Below are positions 36,022-45,931 of a DNA stretch of 48,592 nt, in pieces (position 1 is the first letter of the stretch; each line of letters begins with the position of its first letter). Origin of the DNA: Comamonadaceae bacterium (GTDB taxonomy: Bacteria; Pseudomonadota; Gammaproteobacteria; Burkholderiales; Burkholderiaceae_C); assembly GCA_947448375.1 (NCBI GenBank), contig CANFMY010000002.1, positions 1-48,592 of the forward strand, given 5' to 3'. The position numbers and the translations under genes are program-made. The notes under the pieces were generated by a model. It saw only the letters and a program-made list of their open reading frames with translations, was not told where the DNA came from and did not search any database.

Positions 36022-37317
36022 ATGGTTCCTCATCTCATCACGGCCTTGACCGGGCCCATCAACGAACTCGAGCAGCGCATCCTCGATTCCATGCCAGCCA
36101 TCGAGCGCTGGTTCCGACTGGAGTGGATGGAGCACACACCGCCGTTCTACACCTCGGTTGATATTCGCAATGCCGGCTTCAAACTGGCGCCGGTGGACAC
36201 CAACCTGTACCCGGGCGGCTGGAACAACCTGACCCCCGAGATGCTGCCGCTGGCGGTGCAGGCGGCCATGGCGGCCATCGAGAAAATCTGCCCCGAGGCG
36301 CGCAACCTGCTGCTGATCCCGGAAAACCACACCCGCAACACCTTTTATCTGAGCAATGTGGCGCAGCTGCAGCGCATCTTTCAGATGGCGGGCCTGAATG
36401 TGCGGGTGGGCTCGATCAACCCGGACATCAAGGAAACGACGACCATCGATCTGCCCAATGGCGACCGAGTGACGCTCGAGCCCGTCATCCGCAGCAAACG
36501 TCGACTCGGGCTCAAGGACTTTGACCCCTGCACCATTTTGCTCAACAACGACTTGAGTGCGGGCTTGCCCGGCATCCTGGAGGACTTGCACGAACAGCAT
36601 GTGCTGCCGCCACTGCATGCCGGCTGGAGCGTGCGCCGCAAGAGCCACCACTTTGACAGCTACGAAGAGGTGAGCAAGCGTTTTGGCAAGCTGTTGGGCA
36701 TCGACCCCTGGCTCATCAATCCGATGTTCGGGCAGTGTGGCGAGGTGAACTTCGCCGAGGGCGAGGGCCTGGAGTGCCTGCGCAGCAATGTGGATGCGCT
36801 GCTCACCAAGATCCGACGCAAATACAAGGAATACGGCATCCACGAGAAGCCGTTTGTGGTGGTCAAGGCCGACAACGGCACCTATGGCATGGGCATCATG
36901 ACGGTGCGCGACGTCAAGGACCTGGAGGCCCTCAACCGCAAGACGCGCAACAAGATGAGCGTCATCAAGGATGGCCAGGCGGTCTCCGACGTCATCATCC
37001 AGGAAGGCGTGCTCACCAACGAGCGCATCAACGACGCCGTGGCCGAGCCCGTGGTGTACATGATGGACCGCTATGTGGTGGGCGGCTTCTACCGCGTGCA
37101 CGCCGAGCGTGGCATTGACGAGAACCTCAACGCACCGGGCGCCAGCTTTGTGCCCTTGGCCTTCGAGCAAAGCGCGCACACGCCGCAGCCCGGCATGAAG
37201 GCGGGCTCGAGCGCGCCGAACCGTTTTTACATGTACGGGGTGATCGGTCGACTGGCCATGCTGGCGGCCAGTTACGAGCTGGAAACCACCGACCCCGACG
37301 CTGAAATTTACGACTGA
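36022..37317 (+). CDS. gshA: Glutamate--cysteine ligase (proteobacterial GshA type)
   Basis: A 431-residue ligase of the type found in beta-proteobacteria and acidithiobacilli, not homologous over its length to E. coli GshA. Recognisable segments are [51 protein letters not shown] and [20 protein letters not shown], the last resembling an ATP-grasp loop. It makes gamma-glutamylcysteine, the first step of glutathione synthesis. The ATG at 36022 (MVPHLITAL) fits the family start; the track start 32 codons upstream overlaps the promoter region with TACAAT at 35990. It is followed by kup and gshB with gaps of 13 and 1 bp, one operon. Confidence 0.92.
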   Translation: MVPHLITALTGPINELEQRILDSMPAIERWFRLEWMEHTPPFYTSVDIRNAGFKLAPVDTNLYPGGWNNLTPEMLPLAVQAAMAAIEKICPEARNLLLIPENHTRNTFYLSNVAQLQRIFQMAGLNVRVGSINPDIKETTTIDLPNGDRVTLEPVIRSKRRLGLKDFDPCTILLNNDLSAGLPGILEDLHEQHVLPPLHAGWSVRRKSHHFDSYEEVSKRFGKLLGIDPWLINPMFGQCGEVNFAEGEGLECLRSNVDALLTKIRRKYKEYGIHEKPFVVVKADNGTYGMGIMTVRDVKDLEALNRKTRNKMSVIKDGQAVSDVIIQEGVLTNERINDAVAEPVVYMMDRYVVGGFYRVHAERGIDENLNAPGASFVPLAFEQSAHTPQPGMKAGSSAPNRFYMYGVIGRLAMLAASYELETTDPDAEIYD

Positions 37318-37330
37318 ACAGGCCGACTTT

Positions 37331-39199
37331 ATGCAACATGGCAAATCTTCCCTCCTCGGTTTGACGATGGGGGCCATCGGTGTCGTGTATGGCGACATCG
37401 GTACCAGCGTGCTGTACTCCGTGAAAGAAGTGTTCGGGTCGGGGCATGTGCCCTTCACCCCCGACAACGTCTACGGCATTCTGTCGCTCTTCTTCTGGAC
37501 CCTGACCATCATCGTGTCGATCAAATACGTCACGCTGGTGCTGCGGGCCGACAACAACGGTGAAGGCGGCCTGGTGGCGATGCTGGCGCTGGCTTCCATG
37601 TCGGTGCGCGACCGGCCGCGGTTGCGCAAGGCGCTCCTGCTGGTGGGCATTGCCGGCACCTGTTTGTTTTACGGCGACGGCGTCATCACGCCCGCCATCT
37701 CGGTGCTGTCGGCGGTGGAGGGCCTGGAGGTGGTATCGCCCGCTTTCGTCAAGTTTGTGATGCCCCTCACGCTGATCATCCTGTTTTGCTTGTTTGCCGT
37801 GCAAAAGCGCGGCACGGCTGGCATCGGCAAGTTTTTTGGGCCCATCACCGTGGTGTGGTTTGCGGTCATCGCGGCGCTGGGTCTGTACCACATCGCTACC
37901 CAGCCGGCCATTCTGTGGGCGATCAGCCCGCACTACGCCTTGATGTTCATCATCAACGAACCGGGGACCACCTTCATCATCCTGGGTGCGGTGGTGCTGT
38001 GTGTCACGGGCGGTGAGGCGCTGTATGCCGACATGGGCCACTTCGGCAAACAGCCGATTCGACTGGCCTGGTTCTCGGTGGTGATGCCTTCGCTCACGCT
38101 GAATTATTTCGGTCAGGGGGCCTTGCTGCTCAACAACCCGGAAGCCGTGAAGAACCCATTCTTCATGATGGCGCCCGACTGGGCCCTGTTGCCCCTGGTG
38201 ATTCTGGCCACAGCCGCCACGGTGATTGCGTCGCAAGCCCTGATCTCGGGGGCTTTCAGCGTGACCAAACAGGTTATCCAGCTCGGGTTTTTGCCGCGTC
38301 TGCAAGTGCAACACACCAGTGTGCGCGATACCGGTCAAATCTATGTGCCGTTCGTGAACTGGGGCCTGTTTGGCTTCATCGTGCTGGCGGTGATGATGTT
38401 CAAGTCGTCCAGCAACCTGGCCGCCGCCTACGGCATTGCGGTGTGTACGGACATGTTGATCACCACGGTGTTGACGTTCTATGTGATTCGCTACAGCTGG
38501 CGTTATCCGCTGTGGTTGTGCCTGCTCGCCACCGGATTTTTCTTCGTGGTCGACTTTGCCTTCTGGGCATCCAATTTGATGAAGCTGGCCGAAGGCGGCT
38601 GGTTCCCGTTGCTGATCGGCGGCATCATCCTGACGTTCATGCTGACCTGGCGGGATGGGCGTGAACTGCTCAACGCCAAACACCGTGACGAGGCGCTGGA
38701 GTTGCGCTCCTTCCTGGACGCCGTGTTCATCGCACCCCCCACCCGTGTTGACGGCACCGCGGTGTTTTTGTCGACGGATGTGGGCATCGTGCCGAACGCC
38801 TTGCTGCACAACCTCAAGCACAACAAGGTGCTGCACGCGGTGAATCTGTTTGTCACGGTGCGCAGCCACGAGGTGCCCTGGATTGGCCTGGACAAGCGCC
38901 TGGAAGTCGAGCAACTGGGCCATGACTGCTGGCAGGTCGTGATCAATTACGGATTCAAAAACGACCCCGATGTGCCCGGTGCGCTGTCGTTTCTGAAGAC
39001 CCATGGCTGTGAGGTCTCGCCCATGACCACCAGCTACTTCCTCTCTCGCGACAGCATCGTGCCGACGGTGCATGGGGGCATGGCCGCCTGGCGTGAAAAA
39101 CTGTTTGCGCAAATGCACCTCAATGCCAGCGCTGCTGCAGACTTCCTGAGTTTGCCGAGCAACTCGGTGGTGGAGTTGGGCAGCAAGATCGAAATCTGA
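37331..39199 (+). CDS. kup: Low-affinity potassium transporter Kup
   Basis: A 622-residue membrane protein of the KUP/HAK/KT family. It opens [27 protein letters not shown], the family signature, has about twelve membrane helices to residue 430, with [18 protein letters not shown] and [10 protein letters not shown] motifs, and a cytosolic C-terminal domain ([27 protein letters not shown]). It takes up potassium by proton symport. Lying between the two glutathione synthesis genes it probably forms an operon with them; glutathione is the ligand that gates Kef potassium efflux in other bacteria, so a functional link is plausible. Confidence 0.96.
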   Translation: MQHGKSSLLGLTMGAIGVVYGDIGTSVLYSVKEVFGSGHVPFTPDNVYGILSLFFWTLTIIVSIKYVTLVLRADNNGEGGLVAMLALASMSVRDRPRLRKALLLVGIAGTCLFYGDGVITPAISVLSAVEGLEVVSPAFVKFVMPLTLIILFCLFAVQKRGTAGIGKFFGPITVVWFAVIAALGLYHIATQPAILWAISPHYALMFIINEPGTTFIILGAVVLCVTGGEALYADMGHFGKQPIRLAWFSVVMPSLTLNYFGQGALLLNNPEAVKNPFFMMAPDWALLPLVILATAATVIASQALISGAFSVTKQVIQLGFLPRLQVQHTSVRDTGQIYVPFVNWGLFGFIVLAVMMFKSSSNLAAAYGIAVCTDMLITTVLTFYVIRYSWRYPLWLCLLATGFFFVVDFAFWASNLMKLAEGGWFPLLIGGIILTFMLTWRDGRELLNAKHRDEALELRSFLDAVFIAPPTRVDGTAVFLSTDVGIVPNALLHNLKHNKVLHAVNLFVTVRSHEVPWIGLDKRLEVEQLGHDCWQVVINYGFKNDPDVPGALSFLKTHGCEVSPMTTSYFLSRDSIVPTVHGGMAAWREKLFAQMHLNASAAADFLSLPSNSVVELGSKIEI

Positions 39200-39200
39200 C

Positions 39201-40148
39201 ATGGACGTCCTGTTTGTTGCCGATCCGCTGGCATCTTTCAAGATCTACAAGGACACCACCTTCACGATGATGCGTGAGGCGCAGCGGCGCGGACACCGCG
39301 TCTGGGCCTGCGAACCTCGCGACCTGTCCTGGCGCAGTGGCGGGCCGGTGCAGGCGTTGGTGCGGGAGCTGCAGCTCACGGGCCAGGAGCCGCAGTGGTT
39401 TGAGGAGCGCTCTTGCACCACCTGGGCACTGCACCAGTTCGGCGCCGTGATCATGCGCAAGGACCCGCCGTTTGACAGCGAGTTCTTTTACGCCACGCAT
39501 CTGTTGGGACAGGCCGAGCGCGAGGGCGCGCGCGTGTTCAACAAGCCGGCTGCGCTGCGCGATCATCCCGAAAAGCTGGCCATCATGGAATGCCCGCAGT
39601 TTCTCAGCCCGACCCTGGTCACGCGCAGTGAAACCGAGGTGCGCGAGTTTCATGCCGAACACCGCGACATCATCCTGAAGCCCTTGGATGGCATGGGGGG
39701 CATGGGCATCTTCCGCGTGGGGACAGAGGGGCTCAACCTGGGTGCCATCATTGAAACCCTGCAGCGCGATGGTGCGCAAACCATCATGGTGCAGCGCTAT
39801 CTGCCCGCCATCGCGCAAGGCGACAAGCGTGTGCTGGTGATCGGTGGTAAGCCCGTGCCCTACGCCCTGGCCCGCATTCCGCAGGGCGGTGAGGTGCGTG
39901 GCAACCTGGCCGCCGGTGGCAAAGGCGTGGCCCAACCCTTGACAGAGCGTGACCTCGAGATTGCCACCACACTGGGCCCCACGCTGGTTGCGCGAGGATT
40001 GCTGCTGGTGGGGTTGGATGTGATTGGCGACTGTCTCACCGAGATCAACGTCACCAGCCCGACCTGCTTTCGAGAGATCATGGACCAGACCGGGTTTGAC
40101 GTGGCCGCGACGTTTGTCGATGCGCTCGAGCAGGCCCTGAGCGCATGA
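39201..40148 (+). CDS. gshB: Glutathione synthetase
   Basis: A 315-residue ATP-grasp enzyme. It starts MDVLFVADPLASFKIYKDTTFTMMREAQRRGH, with VIMRKDPPFDSEFFYATHLL, the ATP lid KPLDGMGGMGIFRV and the metal site GLDVIGDCLTEINVTSPTCFREI. It joins glycine to gamma-glutamylcysteine, completing glutathione. It begins one base after the kup stop. Downstream are tandem stem-loops shared with convergent dctM. Confidence 0.97.
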   Translation: MDVLFVADPLASFKIYKDTTFTMMREAQRRGHRVWACEPRDLSWRSGGPVQALVRELQLTGQEPQWFEERSCTTWALHQFGAVIMRKDPPFDSEFFYATHLLGQAEREGARVFNKPAALRDHPEKLAIMECPQFLSPTLVTRSETEVREFHAEHRDIILKPLDGMGGMGIFRVGTEGLNLGAIIETLQRDGAQTIMVQRYLPAIAQGDKRVLVIGGKPVPYALARIPQGGEVRGNLAAGGKGVAQPLTERDLEIATTLGPTLVARGLLLVGLDVIGDCLTEINVTSPTCFREIMDQTGFDVAATFVDALEQALSA

Positions 40149-40152
40149 AGCG

Positions 40153-40190
40153 CTGAGAGCCTGAGCCTCTCAGCCTCTCAGGTGAGGCTC
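40153..40190. terminator. Overlapping stem-loops between gshB and dctM
   Basis: CTGAGAG (40153-40159) pairs with CTCTCAG (40167-40173), and an alternative stem pairs GAGCCTC (40164-40170) with GAGGCTC (40184-40190). The two share bases, so only one can form at a time. CCTCTCAG occurs twice in a row here. No long T-run is seen on either strand; it may act as a bidirectional terminator for the converging operons. Confidence 0.5.
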
Positions 40191-41472
40191 AACGCACCAA
40201 GCCCACCGAGCGAGGCAGGGCCAGCGCAATGTCGGGGAACACGATGATGAGGGCCAGCCCGCAGAAAAGCGCAGCCATGTAGGGCACATAGGTTCTGAAG
40301 TGCTGGCCCACGGTCAGCCCGGCGAACTTCAATGCCATCAAGAGCCCCACGCCCATGGGCGGCAGAAACAAGCCAATCCCCACCGCGGCGGTTTGCACGA
40401 TGTTGAAGTGGATGGGGTTGATGCCCATTTGCTCGGCAATCGGAAAGACCACGGGGATCAGCACCACCGCAGCGGGCAAGCCCTCCAGGATCATGCCGAA
40501 CAACATGCTGATGATCGCGGTGCCAAACAGGAACAATTCCTGGTGCGCTTGCAGCGGCTGCAAGATCTCCGCCAACAACTTGGGTACGCCAGACACGCCC
40601 ATCAGGTATTGGAAAATGGACGCCACGGCCAGCAAAAACACCACGGCAGCGGTCAGGATGGCGCTGTCATACGCAATGCGCCCCATCTCTTTCCACGACA
40701 CATTGCGATAGACCAGACGAGCCACCACGATGGCGTATCCGGCCACCACCGCCCCCGCCTCAGTGGCGGTGATGATGCCCAACACAAAGCCACCCAGAAT
40801 CACCACCGGCACCACCAGCGGTATCGCGGCCTTCATGCCGGCCTGGCCCAGGCGGGTCAGCGAGGGGCGAGCATCGACCGGCCAGTCCAGGCGTCTGGCG
40901 CGCAAATACACCAGGCCCATCAGGCACAGCATGATCACAGCGGCCGGCACGAAGCCGGCCACGAACAAGGCCACCGCCGAGGTGTTGGTGACCTGGCTGA
41001 TGACGATCATGAAGATGGCCGGCGGCACCAGCATGCCCATGGCGGTGCCGGCTGCAATCAAGGAGGCCGAATCCTCCTTTTTGTATCCCGCGGCAGTCAG
41101 GGGCGGCATCAGGCTTGAGCCCAGCGCGGACACCTCGGCCATTTTGGAGCCGCAGATGTCAGAGAAGAAATACGCCACCACGATCACCGACATGCCCAGG
41201 CCACCGCGGACCCAGCCCACGAGGGCGCGCGCAAACTCCACCAGGGCGTGCGACATGCCGCAGCGTTCCATCAGGCCCCCTGCAAACACGAAAGCCGGAA
41301 TCGCCAACAGCACCCAGCTTTGCGAGCCCGACACCAGGGCGGAGGACAGCTGCTGCATGGGGTACCCCCCATGCCACAAGCCAAACAGCCCCGCCAGCCC
41401 CAGCGAAAACACGATGGGCATGGACAGCAAGATCAGTGCAACAAAAACCAGCGCAACCCAGAGCAATGTCAT
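40189..41472 (-). CDS. dctM: TRAP transporter large permease subunit DctM
   Basis: A 427-residue inner-membrane protein with about twelve helices. Typical DctM segments are SWVLLAIPAFVFAGGLMERCGM, FFSDICGSKMAEVSALGSSLMPPL, ASLIAAGTAMGMLVPPA and GLFLPPMGVGLLMALKFAGL. Together with DctQ and the DctP binding protein it imports an organic acid using a sodium gradient. The gene starts immediately after the dctQ stop (zero gap) with GAAGGACACTGA as ribosome-binding region inside dctQ. The cargo depends on DctP and is not certain to be a C4-dicarboxylate. Confidence 0.95.
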   Translation of the reverse strand: MTLLWVALVFVALILLSMPIVFSLGLAGLFGLWHGGYPMQQLSSALVSGSQSWVLLAIPAFVFAGGLMERCGMSHALVEFARALVGWVRGGLGMSVIVVAYFFSDICGSKMAEVSALGSSLMPPLTAAGYKKEDSASLIAAGTAMGMLVPPAIFMIVISQVTNTSAVALFVAGFVPAAVIMLCLMGLVYLRARRLDWPVDARPSLTRLGQAGMKAAIPLVVPVVILGGFVLGIITATEAGAVVAGYAIVVARLVYRNVSWKEMGRIAYDSAILTAAVVFLLAVASIFQYLMGVSGVPKLLAEILQPLQAHQELFLFGTAIISMLFGMILEGLPAAVVLIPVVFPIAEQMGINPIHFNIVQTAAVGIGLFLPPMGVGLLMALKFAGLTVGQHFRTYVPYMAALFCGLALIIVFPDIALALPRSVGLVR

Positions 41473-41970
41473 TCAGTGTCCTTCAGTCAGTTCGAGCGAG
41501 GGTGCGATGGCCATGGAAAGGGCATAGAGAGCCAGCAGCCCCCCCCCCACCACCGAAGAGCCATACAGCCACGCCATGTTGATTTGCAAACCGGGGGACG
41601 TGAGGCTCATGTTGAGTTGACTCAGCCCCCAGCCGTACCAGGCCACGGCCAGGCCAAACCCGGCAATCAACAGGTGATGCAGGATGTCCACGGCCCGCTG
41701 CGCTTGCGCAGACCAGGTGTGCACCCACAAATGCAAGGTGAAATGCGACCGTTGGCGCACACCAATCGCGGCGCCCAGCAAGGTCAGCCAGGCCAGCGCC
41801 ATTTCTCCCACCTCTTCCACCCAGACATAGGGCACCGGGTCGAGGTCGAAGTAGTCGGTGATGGCGCCCACGAAATAACGCAGGAACACCCCCACCAACA
41901 AATTGGCGATGGCAATGACAATCAGCAAAGTGGCACATGCCTGTGCCAGCTGGTGCAAGCGTTTCATCAT
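41473..41970 (-). CDS. dctQ: TRAP transporter small permease subunit DctQ
   Basis: A 165-residue protein with four helices (ACATLLIVIAIANLLVGVFLRYFVG, WVEEVGEMALAWLTLLGAAIGVR, VDILHHLLIAGFGLAVAWYGW, and the C-terminal VVGGGLLALYALSMAI). WVEEVGEMALAW is a standard DctQ motif. The codons for VVGGGL in the last helix contain a run of ten G on the coding strand, a slippage-prone site that could cut off the last helix. It sits between dctP (15-bp gap) and dctM (no gap). Confidence 0.92.
   Translation of the reverse strand: MMKRLHQLAQACATLLIVIAIANLLVGVFLRYFVGAITDYFDLDPVPYVWVEEVGEMALAWLTLLGAAIGVRQRSHFTLHLWVHTWSAQAQRAVDILHHLLIAGFGLAVAWYGWGLSQLNMSLTSPGLQINMAWLYGSSVVGGGLLALYALSMAIAPSLELTEGH
41539..41548. 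repeat. C10 (coding-strand G10) homopolymer inside dctQ
   Basis: Ten consecutive C on plus, that is ten G in the dctQ reading direction, encode part of Val-Val-Gly-Gly-Gly-Leu near residue 140. The frame is intact here. Confidence 0.9.
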
Positions 41971-41985
41971 GAGTGCTTAACCGCT

Positions 41986-43017
41986 TCAGCCTTTGAAATT
42001 CTCGATCTCGTCCCACAGCGCGCCGTACAGAGGCTTGTACTGGGGCCAGATTTTTTGCTGGGCGAGTTTGCGGAAGGCTTCCACATTGGTCTCCACCACG
42101 GTCATGCCGCGGGGCTCGAGCAATTTTTTGGCCGCGGCAAAGTTGTCCACGGATTCGGTGGCCGCCCGGATTTTGTTTTGGGCCTCGCGGCTCAACTCCA
42201 TCATGAGCTTTTGCTGGGCAGGGGTGAGTGCGTTCCAGGTGTCGAGGTTCATCACGTTCACGGTGGGGCCGTAGTTGTGATAGGTGAGCGAGCAGTACTT
42301 GGACACCTCGTACACCTTGAGCGCATCCATGTTCACCACGGGCAGATCACCGCCGTCGATCACACCGGATTTGGCGGCGGAGATCACTTCGCCCCAGGCC
42401 ATGGGCACGGCGTTGCCGCCCAGTCCGTTGATGGTGTCACCGAACACCTTGGCTTGTTGCACGCGGATCTTCTTGCCGCGCAGGTCCCTCGGCTCCACGA
42501 TCGGGGCCTTGGAGGTCCAGAAGTGGCGGAATCCGTAATCGAAGAAGCACAGGGCCTTGACCTTGTATTTCTCCTGCCACATCTTGTCGAGCGACTCGCC
42601 AATCTTGCCGTTGAGCATGGCGTAGGCCGAGGCATAGTTCTTCACCAGATAAGGCACCAGGAAGGCGCCCATTTCGGGAAACACCGTGGCTGCAGCACCT
42701 GCGGGGTTGCCGATCTGAATGTTGCCGGACTTCACCGCGTTCATGATTTCCAGTTCCTGCGGGATCAGCGTCTTGCCAAAGAACTGCATGTCCAGTGCGC
42801 CTTGCGAACGCGCGGTGACCTCCTTGGCCATCCAGTCGAACGCAGCCGCAGCCGACTCGGGCAGCGGGTTGATGTGGGCCATCACCAATTTGCGAGGAGC
42901 GGCTTGCGCAAACACCGGGGCCTGACCACTGGCCAAAATCGCGGCCAGGCCGCCCAACGTGGACAGGGTCTGCCGACGCTGGGGTTGTGCGGGGGGGGTG
43001 TGGGTTGAACTCGACAT
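41986..43017 (-). CDS. dctP: TRAP transporter substrate-binding protein DctP (Tat-exported)
   Basis: A 343-residue periplasmic solute receptor. The N-terminus PQRRQTLSTLGGLAAILASGQAPVFAQA has a twin-arginine signal and expected cleavage after AQA. The mature part shows LRGKKIRVQQAKVFGDTINGLGGNAVPMAWGEVISA, the DctP-family segment containing the ligand-carboxylate Arg, and GDLPVVNMDALKVYEV. Export already folded through Tat is less common than Sec for this family. A strong ribosome-binding site, CAGGAGTTCTGGC, precedes the ATG. The operon order is dctP-dctQ-dctM. The substrate is probably a carboxylic or keto acid. Confidence 0.92.
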   Translation of the reverse strand: MSSSTHTPPAQPQRRQTLSTLGGLAAILASGQAPVFAQAAPRKLVMAHINPLPESAAAAFDWMAKEVTARSQGALDMQFFGKTLIPQELEIMNAVKSGNIQIGNPAGAAATVFPEMGAFLVPYLVKNYASAYAMLNGKIGESLDKMWQEKYKVKALCFFDYGFRHFWTSKAPIVEPRDLRGKKIRVQQAKVFGDTINGLGGNAVPMAWGEVISAAKSGVIDGGDLPVVNMDALKVYEVSKYCSLTYHNYGPTVNVMNLDTWNALTPAQQKLMMELSREAQNKIRAATESVDNFAAAKKLLEPRGMTVVETNVEAFRKLAQQKIWPQYKPLYGALWDEIENFKG

Positions 43018-43074
43018 GCCAGAACTCCTGAAGGAATGGGTGAGGCCCGAAAGGGAACTCTGTCGATGGTCTGA

Positions 43075-43111
43075 GTTCTGGTTTTAACTGGATATACGGA
43101 CTTACCAGAAC
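43075..43111 (-). promoter_or_regulatory. Inverted repeat upstream of the dctPQM operon (candidate operator)
   Basis: GTTCTGGT (43075-43082) and ACCAGAAC (43104-43111) are exact inverted repeats with a 21-bp spacer. A third copy, CCAGAAC, lies at 43019-43025 next to the dctP start. On the minus strand TTCTGG and TTAAAA are 17 bp apart, so a promoter may sit inside the repeat. No regulator gene is adjacent. The remainder of the 206-bp spacer (43018-43223) shows nothing else. Confidence 0.4.
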
Positions 43112-43223
43112 CTGGCGGAAATGTGTCAAGCTGGCGACTTGTCCCGCGGGTTGTCGACGAGATGAAGTGGGCGTGGTCGGGGTGCGTACTGAAGTGCAGG
43201 TAAGACCAACCCCGCCAGCATCA

Positions 43224-43604
43224 CTAGCCCGGCGCCAAGCGCACGTTGATCACGAAATGCTCTGAGTCACCGAAGCATCGGGGCAAGCCGCGATGCTGTT
43301 CGTACTCCAGCACCACCTTCTGTCCGATGTGCTGGTTGATCTTGTCCACCACAGCCGCATCACGCACGGTGAACTCGAACTTCTCGGGGATGGTGGGCAC
43401 GACCGACAGGGCGCGCACCTGCTCGCCCTCCCAGGTCTTGCACAGCCAGCCCTTGTAGGAGATTTTCTGCACGAAGCCCACGCTCTCACCCTGTGAGTAG
43501 GTGAAGTGGTAGGCAAACATCAGATAGCCGGCCCCCAACAGCGCCAGCGCCAGCACGCCGCCGATCAGGGACTTGAGCAGCGTTCCCAGCAGTTTCAGCA
43601 GCAC
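43224..43604 (-). CDS. Hypothetical membrane-anchored protein
   Basis: A 126-residue protein with one N-terminal membrane segment (LIGGVLALALLGAGYLMFAY) and a C-terminal domain likely outside the cytoplasm: YSQGESVGFVQKISYKGWLCKTWEGE, FEFTVRDAAVVDKINQHIGQKVVLEYEQHRG and CFGDSEHFVINVR. The two cysteines (in WLCKTW and RCFGD) could form a disulfide. I do not recognise a named family with a known role. It starts four bases after the malate synthase stop on the same strand, so it is probably co-transcribed with it. Confidence 0.75.
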   Translation of the reverse strand: MLLKLLGTLLKSLIGGVLALALLGAGYLMFAYHFTYSQGESVGFVQKISYKGWLCKTWEGEQVRALSVVPTIPEKFEFTVRDAAVVDKINQHIGQKVVLEYEQHRGLPRCFGDSEHFVINVRLAPG

Positions 43605-43608
43605 GAGC

Positions 43609-45813
43609 TCAGGCCGCCTTGACCTTCAGGCGCGAAGCGTGCAGCAGCGGCTCGGTGTAACCGCTGGGCTGGGCTTCGCCCTTGAACACCAGGTCCAGCG
43701 CCGCTTGGTACGCAGCCGAGGTGCTGAAGTTGCCCGACATCTTGCGGTACAGCGGGTCGCCGGCGTTTTGCTTGTCCACCACGGCGGCCATGCGGCGGAA
43801 GGTGGCCTTGACTTGCGCGGAGGTCACGATGCCATGGCGCAGCCAGTTGGCGATATGTTGACTCGAGATGCGCAGCGTGGCGCGGTCTTCCATCAGGCCG
43901 ACGTTGTGAATGTCGGGCACCTTGGAGCAGCCCACGCCCTGGTCCACCCAGCGCACCACATAGCCCAGAATGCCTTGCACGTTGTTGTCGAGTTCTTGCT
44001 GCTTCTCGGCGTCGCTCCAGCGCGGCTTGGCCACCACGGGCACTTGCAACAGGTTGTTGAGCAGGTCGTGGTGCGCGGCGTCGGCGTCGATGCGCTCGAG
44101 TTCCTTTTGCACATCGGTCACCTTGACCTGGTGGTAGTGCATGGCGTGCAGCGTGGCGGCGGTGGGACTGGGCACCCAGGCGGTGTTGGCGCCCGCCAGT
44201 GGATGGCCAATCTTTTGTTGCAGCATGGCGGCCATCAGGTCGGGCATGGCCCACATGCCCTTGCCGATCTGAGCCTTGCCGCGCAGGCCGCACGAAAGAC
44301 CCACCAGCACGTTGTTCTTTTCATAAGCCTGGATCCAGGCGCTGCTCTTCATGTCGCCCTTGCGCAGCATGGGGCCAGCGCGCATGGCGGTGTGCATCTC
44401 GTCGCCGGTGCGATCGAGGAAGCCGGTGTTGATGAAGGCCACGCGGCTGGAGGCCGCAGCAATGCAGGCCTTGAGGTTCACGCTGGTGCGACGCTCCTCG
44501 TCCATGATGCCCAGCTTGACCGTGCTGTCGGCCAGGCCCAGGACTTTCTCGACGCGGCTGAACAGTTCGGCGGCAAAGGCCACTTCGGCCGGGCCGTGCA
44601 TCTTGGGCTTGACGATGTACACCGAGCCCGTGCGCGAGTTGCGCAGACCGTTGGCACCGTGGCCTTGCAGATCGTGCAGAGCGATGGTGGTGGTGACCAT
44701 GGCGTCCAGAATGCCTTCGGGAATTTCATGCTGCGCACCATCAGCCCCTTTGTAGAGGATGGCGGGGTTGGTCATCAGGTGACCCACGTTGCGCACGAAC
44801 AGCAGCGAGCGGCCGTGCAGGCGAACCTCGCCCTTGCCCTGGGGGCTGTGATAGACGCGATCCGGGTTGAGGCCGCGCACGAAGGTCTTGCCGCCCTTGG
44901 TGACAGATTCGGTGAGCGTGCCCTTGAGGATGCCCAGCCAGTTGCGATAGCCCAGCACCTTGTCTTCCGCGTCGACCGCGGCGACCGAGTCTTCGAGGTC
45001 AAGGATAGTGGAGAGTGCGGCTTCCACCACCAGGTCGCACACGCCAGCCGGATCGGTGGCGCCGATGGGTGTCTTGCGGTTGATCTGCAGGTCCAGGTGC
45101 AGGCCGTTGTGCTCGAACAGCACGGACGACGGGTTGGCCGCAGCGCCCTGGAAACCCACCAGCTGGCTGTTGCGTGCCAACTTGGTGACGCGACCGTTCT
45201 TGAGCGTCACGCGCAACTGGCCGTCCACGATGGCGTAGCCGGTGGAGTCGATGTGCGAGCCGCTGGCCAAAGGCGCGGTACGGTCGAGCACGTAACGTGC
45301 GTACTCGATCACCTTGGCGCCGCGCACGGGGTTGTAGCCCGTGCCTTTGTCGGCGCCATTCGCCTCGGAGATGACATCGGTGCCATAGAGCGCGTCATAG
45401 AGCGAGCCCCAGCGCGCGTTGGCAGCGTTCAACGCGTAACGGGCGTTGAGGATGGGCACCACCAGTTGCGGGCCGGCCTGGATGGCGAGTTCGGCGTCGA
45501 CGTTCTGGGTGGTGGTTTTCACGCGGCCGGGATGCGGCACCAGATAGCCGATCTTCTCCAGGAAGCTGCGATAGGCCTTCATGTTGCGAATCGGGCCGGG
45601 GTGGGCTTCATGCCAGCGGTCCATCTCGGCCTGGATGCGGTCGCGCTCGGTCAGCAAGGCCAGGTTGCGCGGGGCCAGATCGGCCACCAGGGCGTCAAAG
45701 CCACTCCAGAACTTGGCGCTGCTCACGCCGGTGCCAGGCAGGACCTGTTGTTCGATGAACTGGTGCAGGGAGGTGGCCACCTGAAGGCGATGGACGTGTG
45801 TGCGAGCTGTCAT
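43609..45813 (-). CDS. glcB: Malate synthase G
   Basis: A 734-residue malate synthase G. Key segments are the catalytic barrel strands [16 protein letters not shown] region, [25 protein letters not shown] (with DLEDS), [17 protein letters not shown] and [21 protein letters not shown] (MDEERRT), and a C-terminal plug with [29 protein letters not shown]. It condenses glyoxylate with acetyl-CoA to malate in glyoxylate and glycolate use. The ATG at 45811-45813 ([12 protein letters not shown]) is preferred over the track start 20 codons upstream. The 118-bp upstream spacer shows no clear operator. Confidence 0.95.
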   Translation of the reverse strand: MTARTHVHRLQVATSLHQFIEQQVLPGTGVSSAKFWSGFDALVADLAPRNLALLTERDRIQAEMDRWHEAHPGPIRNMKAYRSFLEKIGYLVPHPGRVKTTTQNVDAELAIQAGPQLVVPILNARYALNAANARWGSLYDALYGTDVISEANGADKGTGYNPVRGAKVIEYARYVLDRTAPLASGSHIDSTGYAIVDGQLRVTLKNGRVTKLARNSQLVGFQGAAANPSSVLFEHNGLHLDLQINRKTPIGATDPAGVCDLVVEAALSTILDLEDSVAAVDAEDKVLGYRNWLGILKGTLTESVTKGGKTFVRGLNPDRVYHSPQGKGEVRLHGRSLLFVRNVGHLMTNPAILYKGADGAQHEIPEGILDAMVTTTIALHDLQGHGANGLRNSRTGSVYIVKPKMHGPAEVAFAAELFSRVEKVLGLADSTVKLGIMDEERRTSVNLKACIAAASSRVAFINTGFLDRTGDEMHTAMRAGPMLRKGDMKSSAWIQAYEKNNVLVGLSCGLRGKAQIGKGMWAMPDLMAAMLQQKIGHPLAGANTAWVPSPTAATLHAMHYHQVKVTDVQKELERIDADAAHHDLLNNLLQVPVVAKPRWSDAEKQQELDNNVQGILGYVVRWVDQGVGCSKVPDIHNVGLMEDRATLRISSQHIANWLRHGIVTSAQVKATFRRMAAVVDKQNAGDPLYRKMSGNFSTSAAYQAALDLVFKGEAQPSGYTEPLLHASRLKVKAA

Positions 45814-45931
45814 GGCAATACGAAATGGAGTGTTGAGTGGTCTGAGCTGATCGAGCACGCGCGGCAGGCGCACGACCCGGATACAGCTCCTTGAACATGC
45901 AAAAAGCGCAAGGGCTCAATCTTAGGGGATT

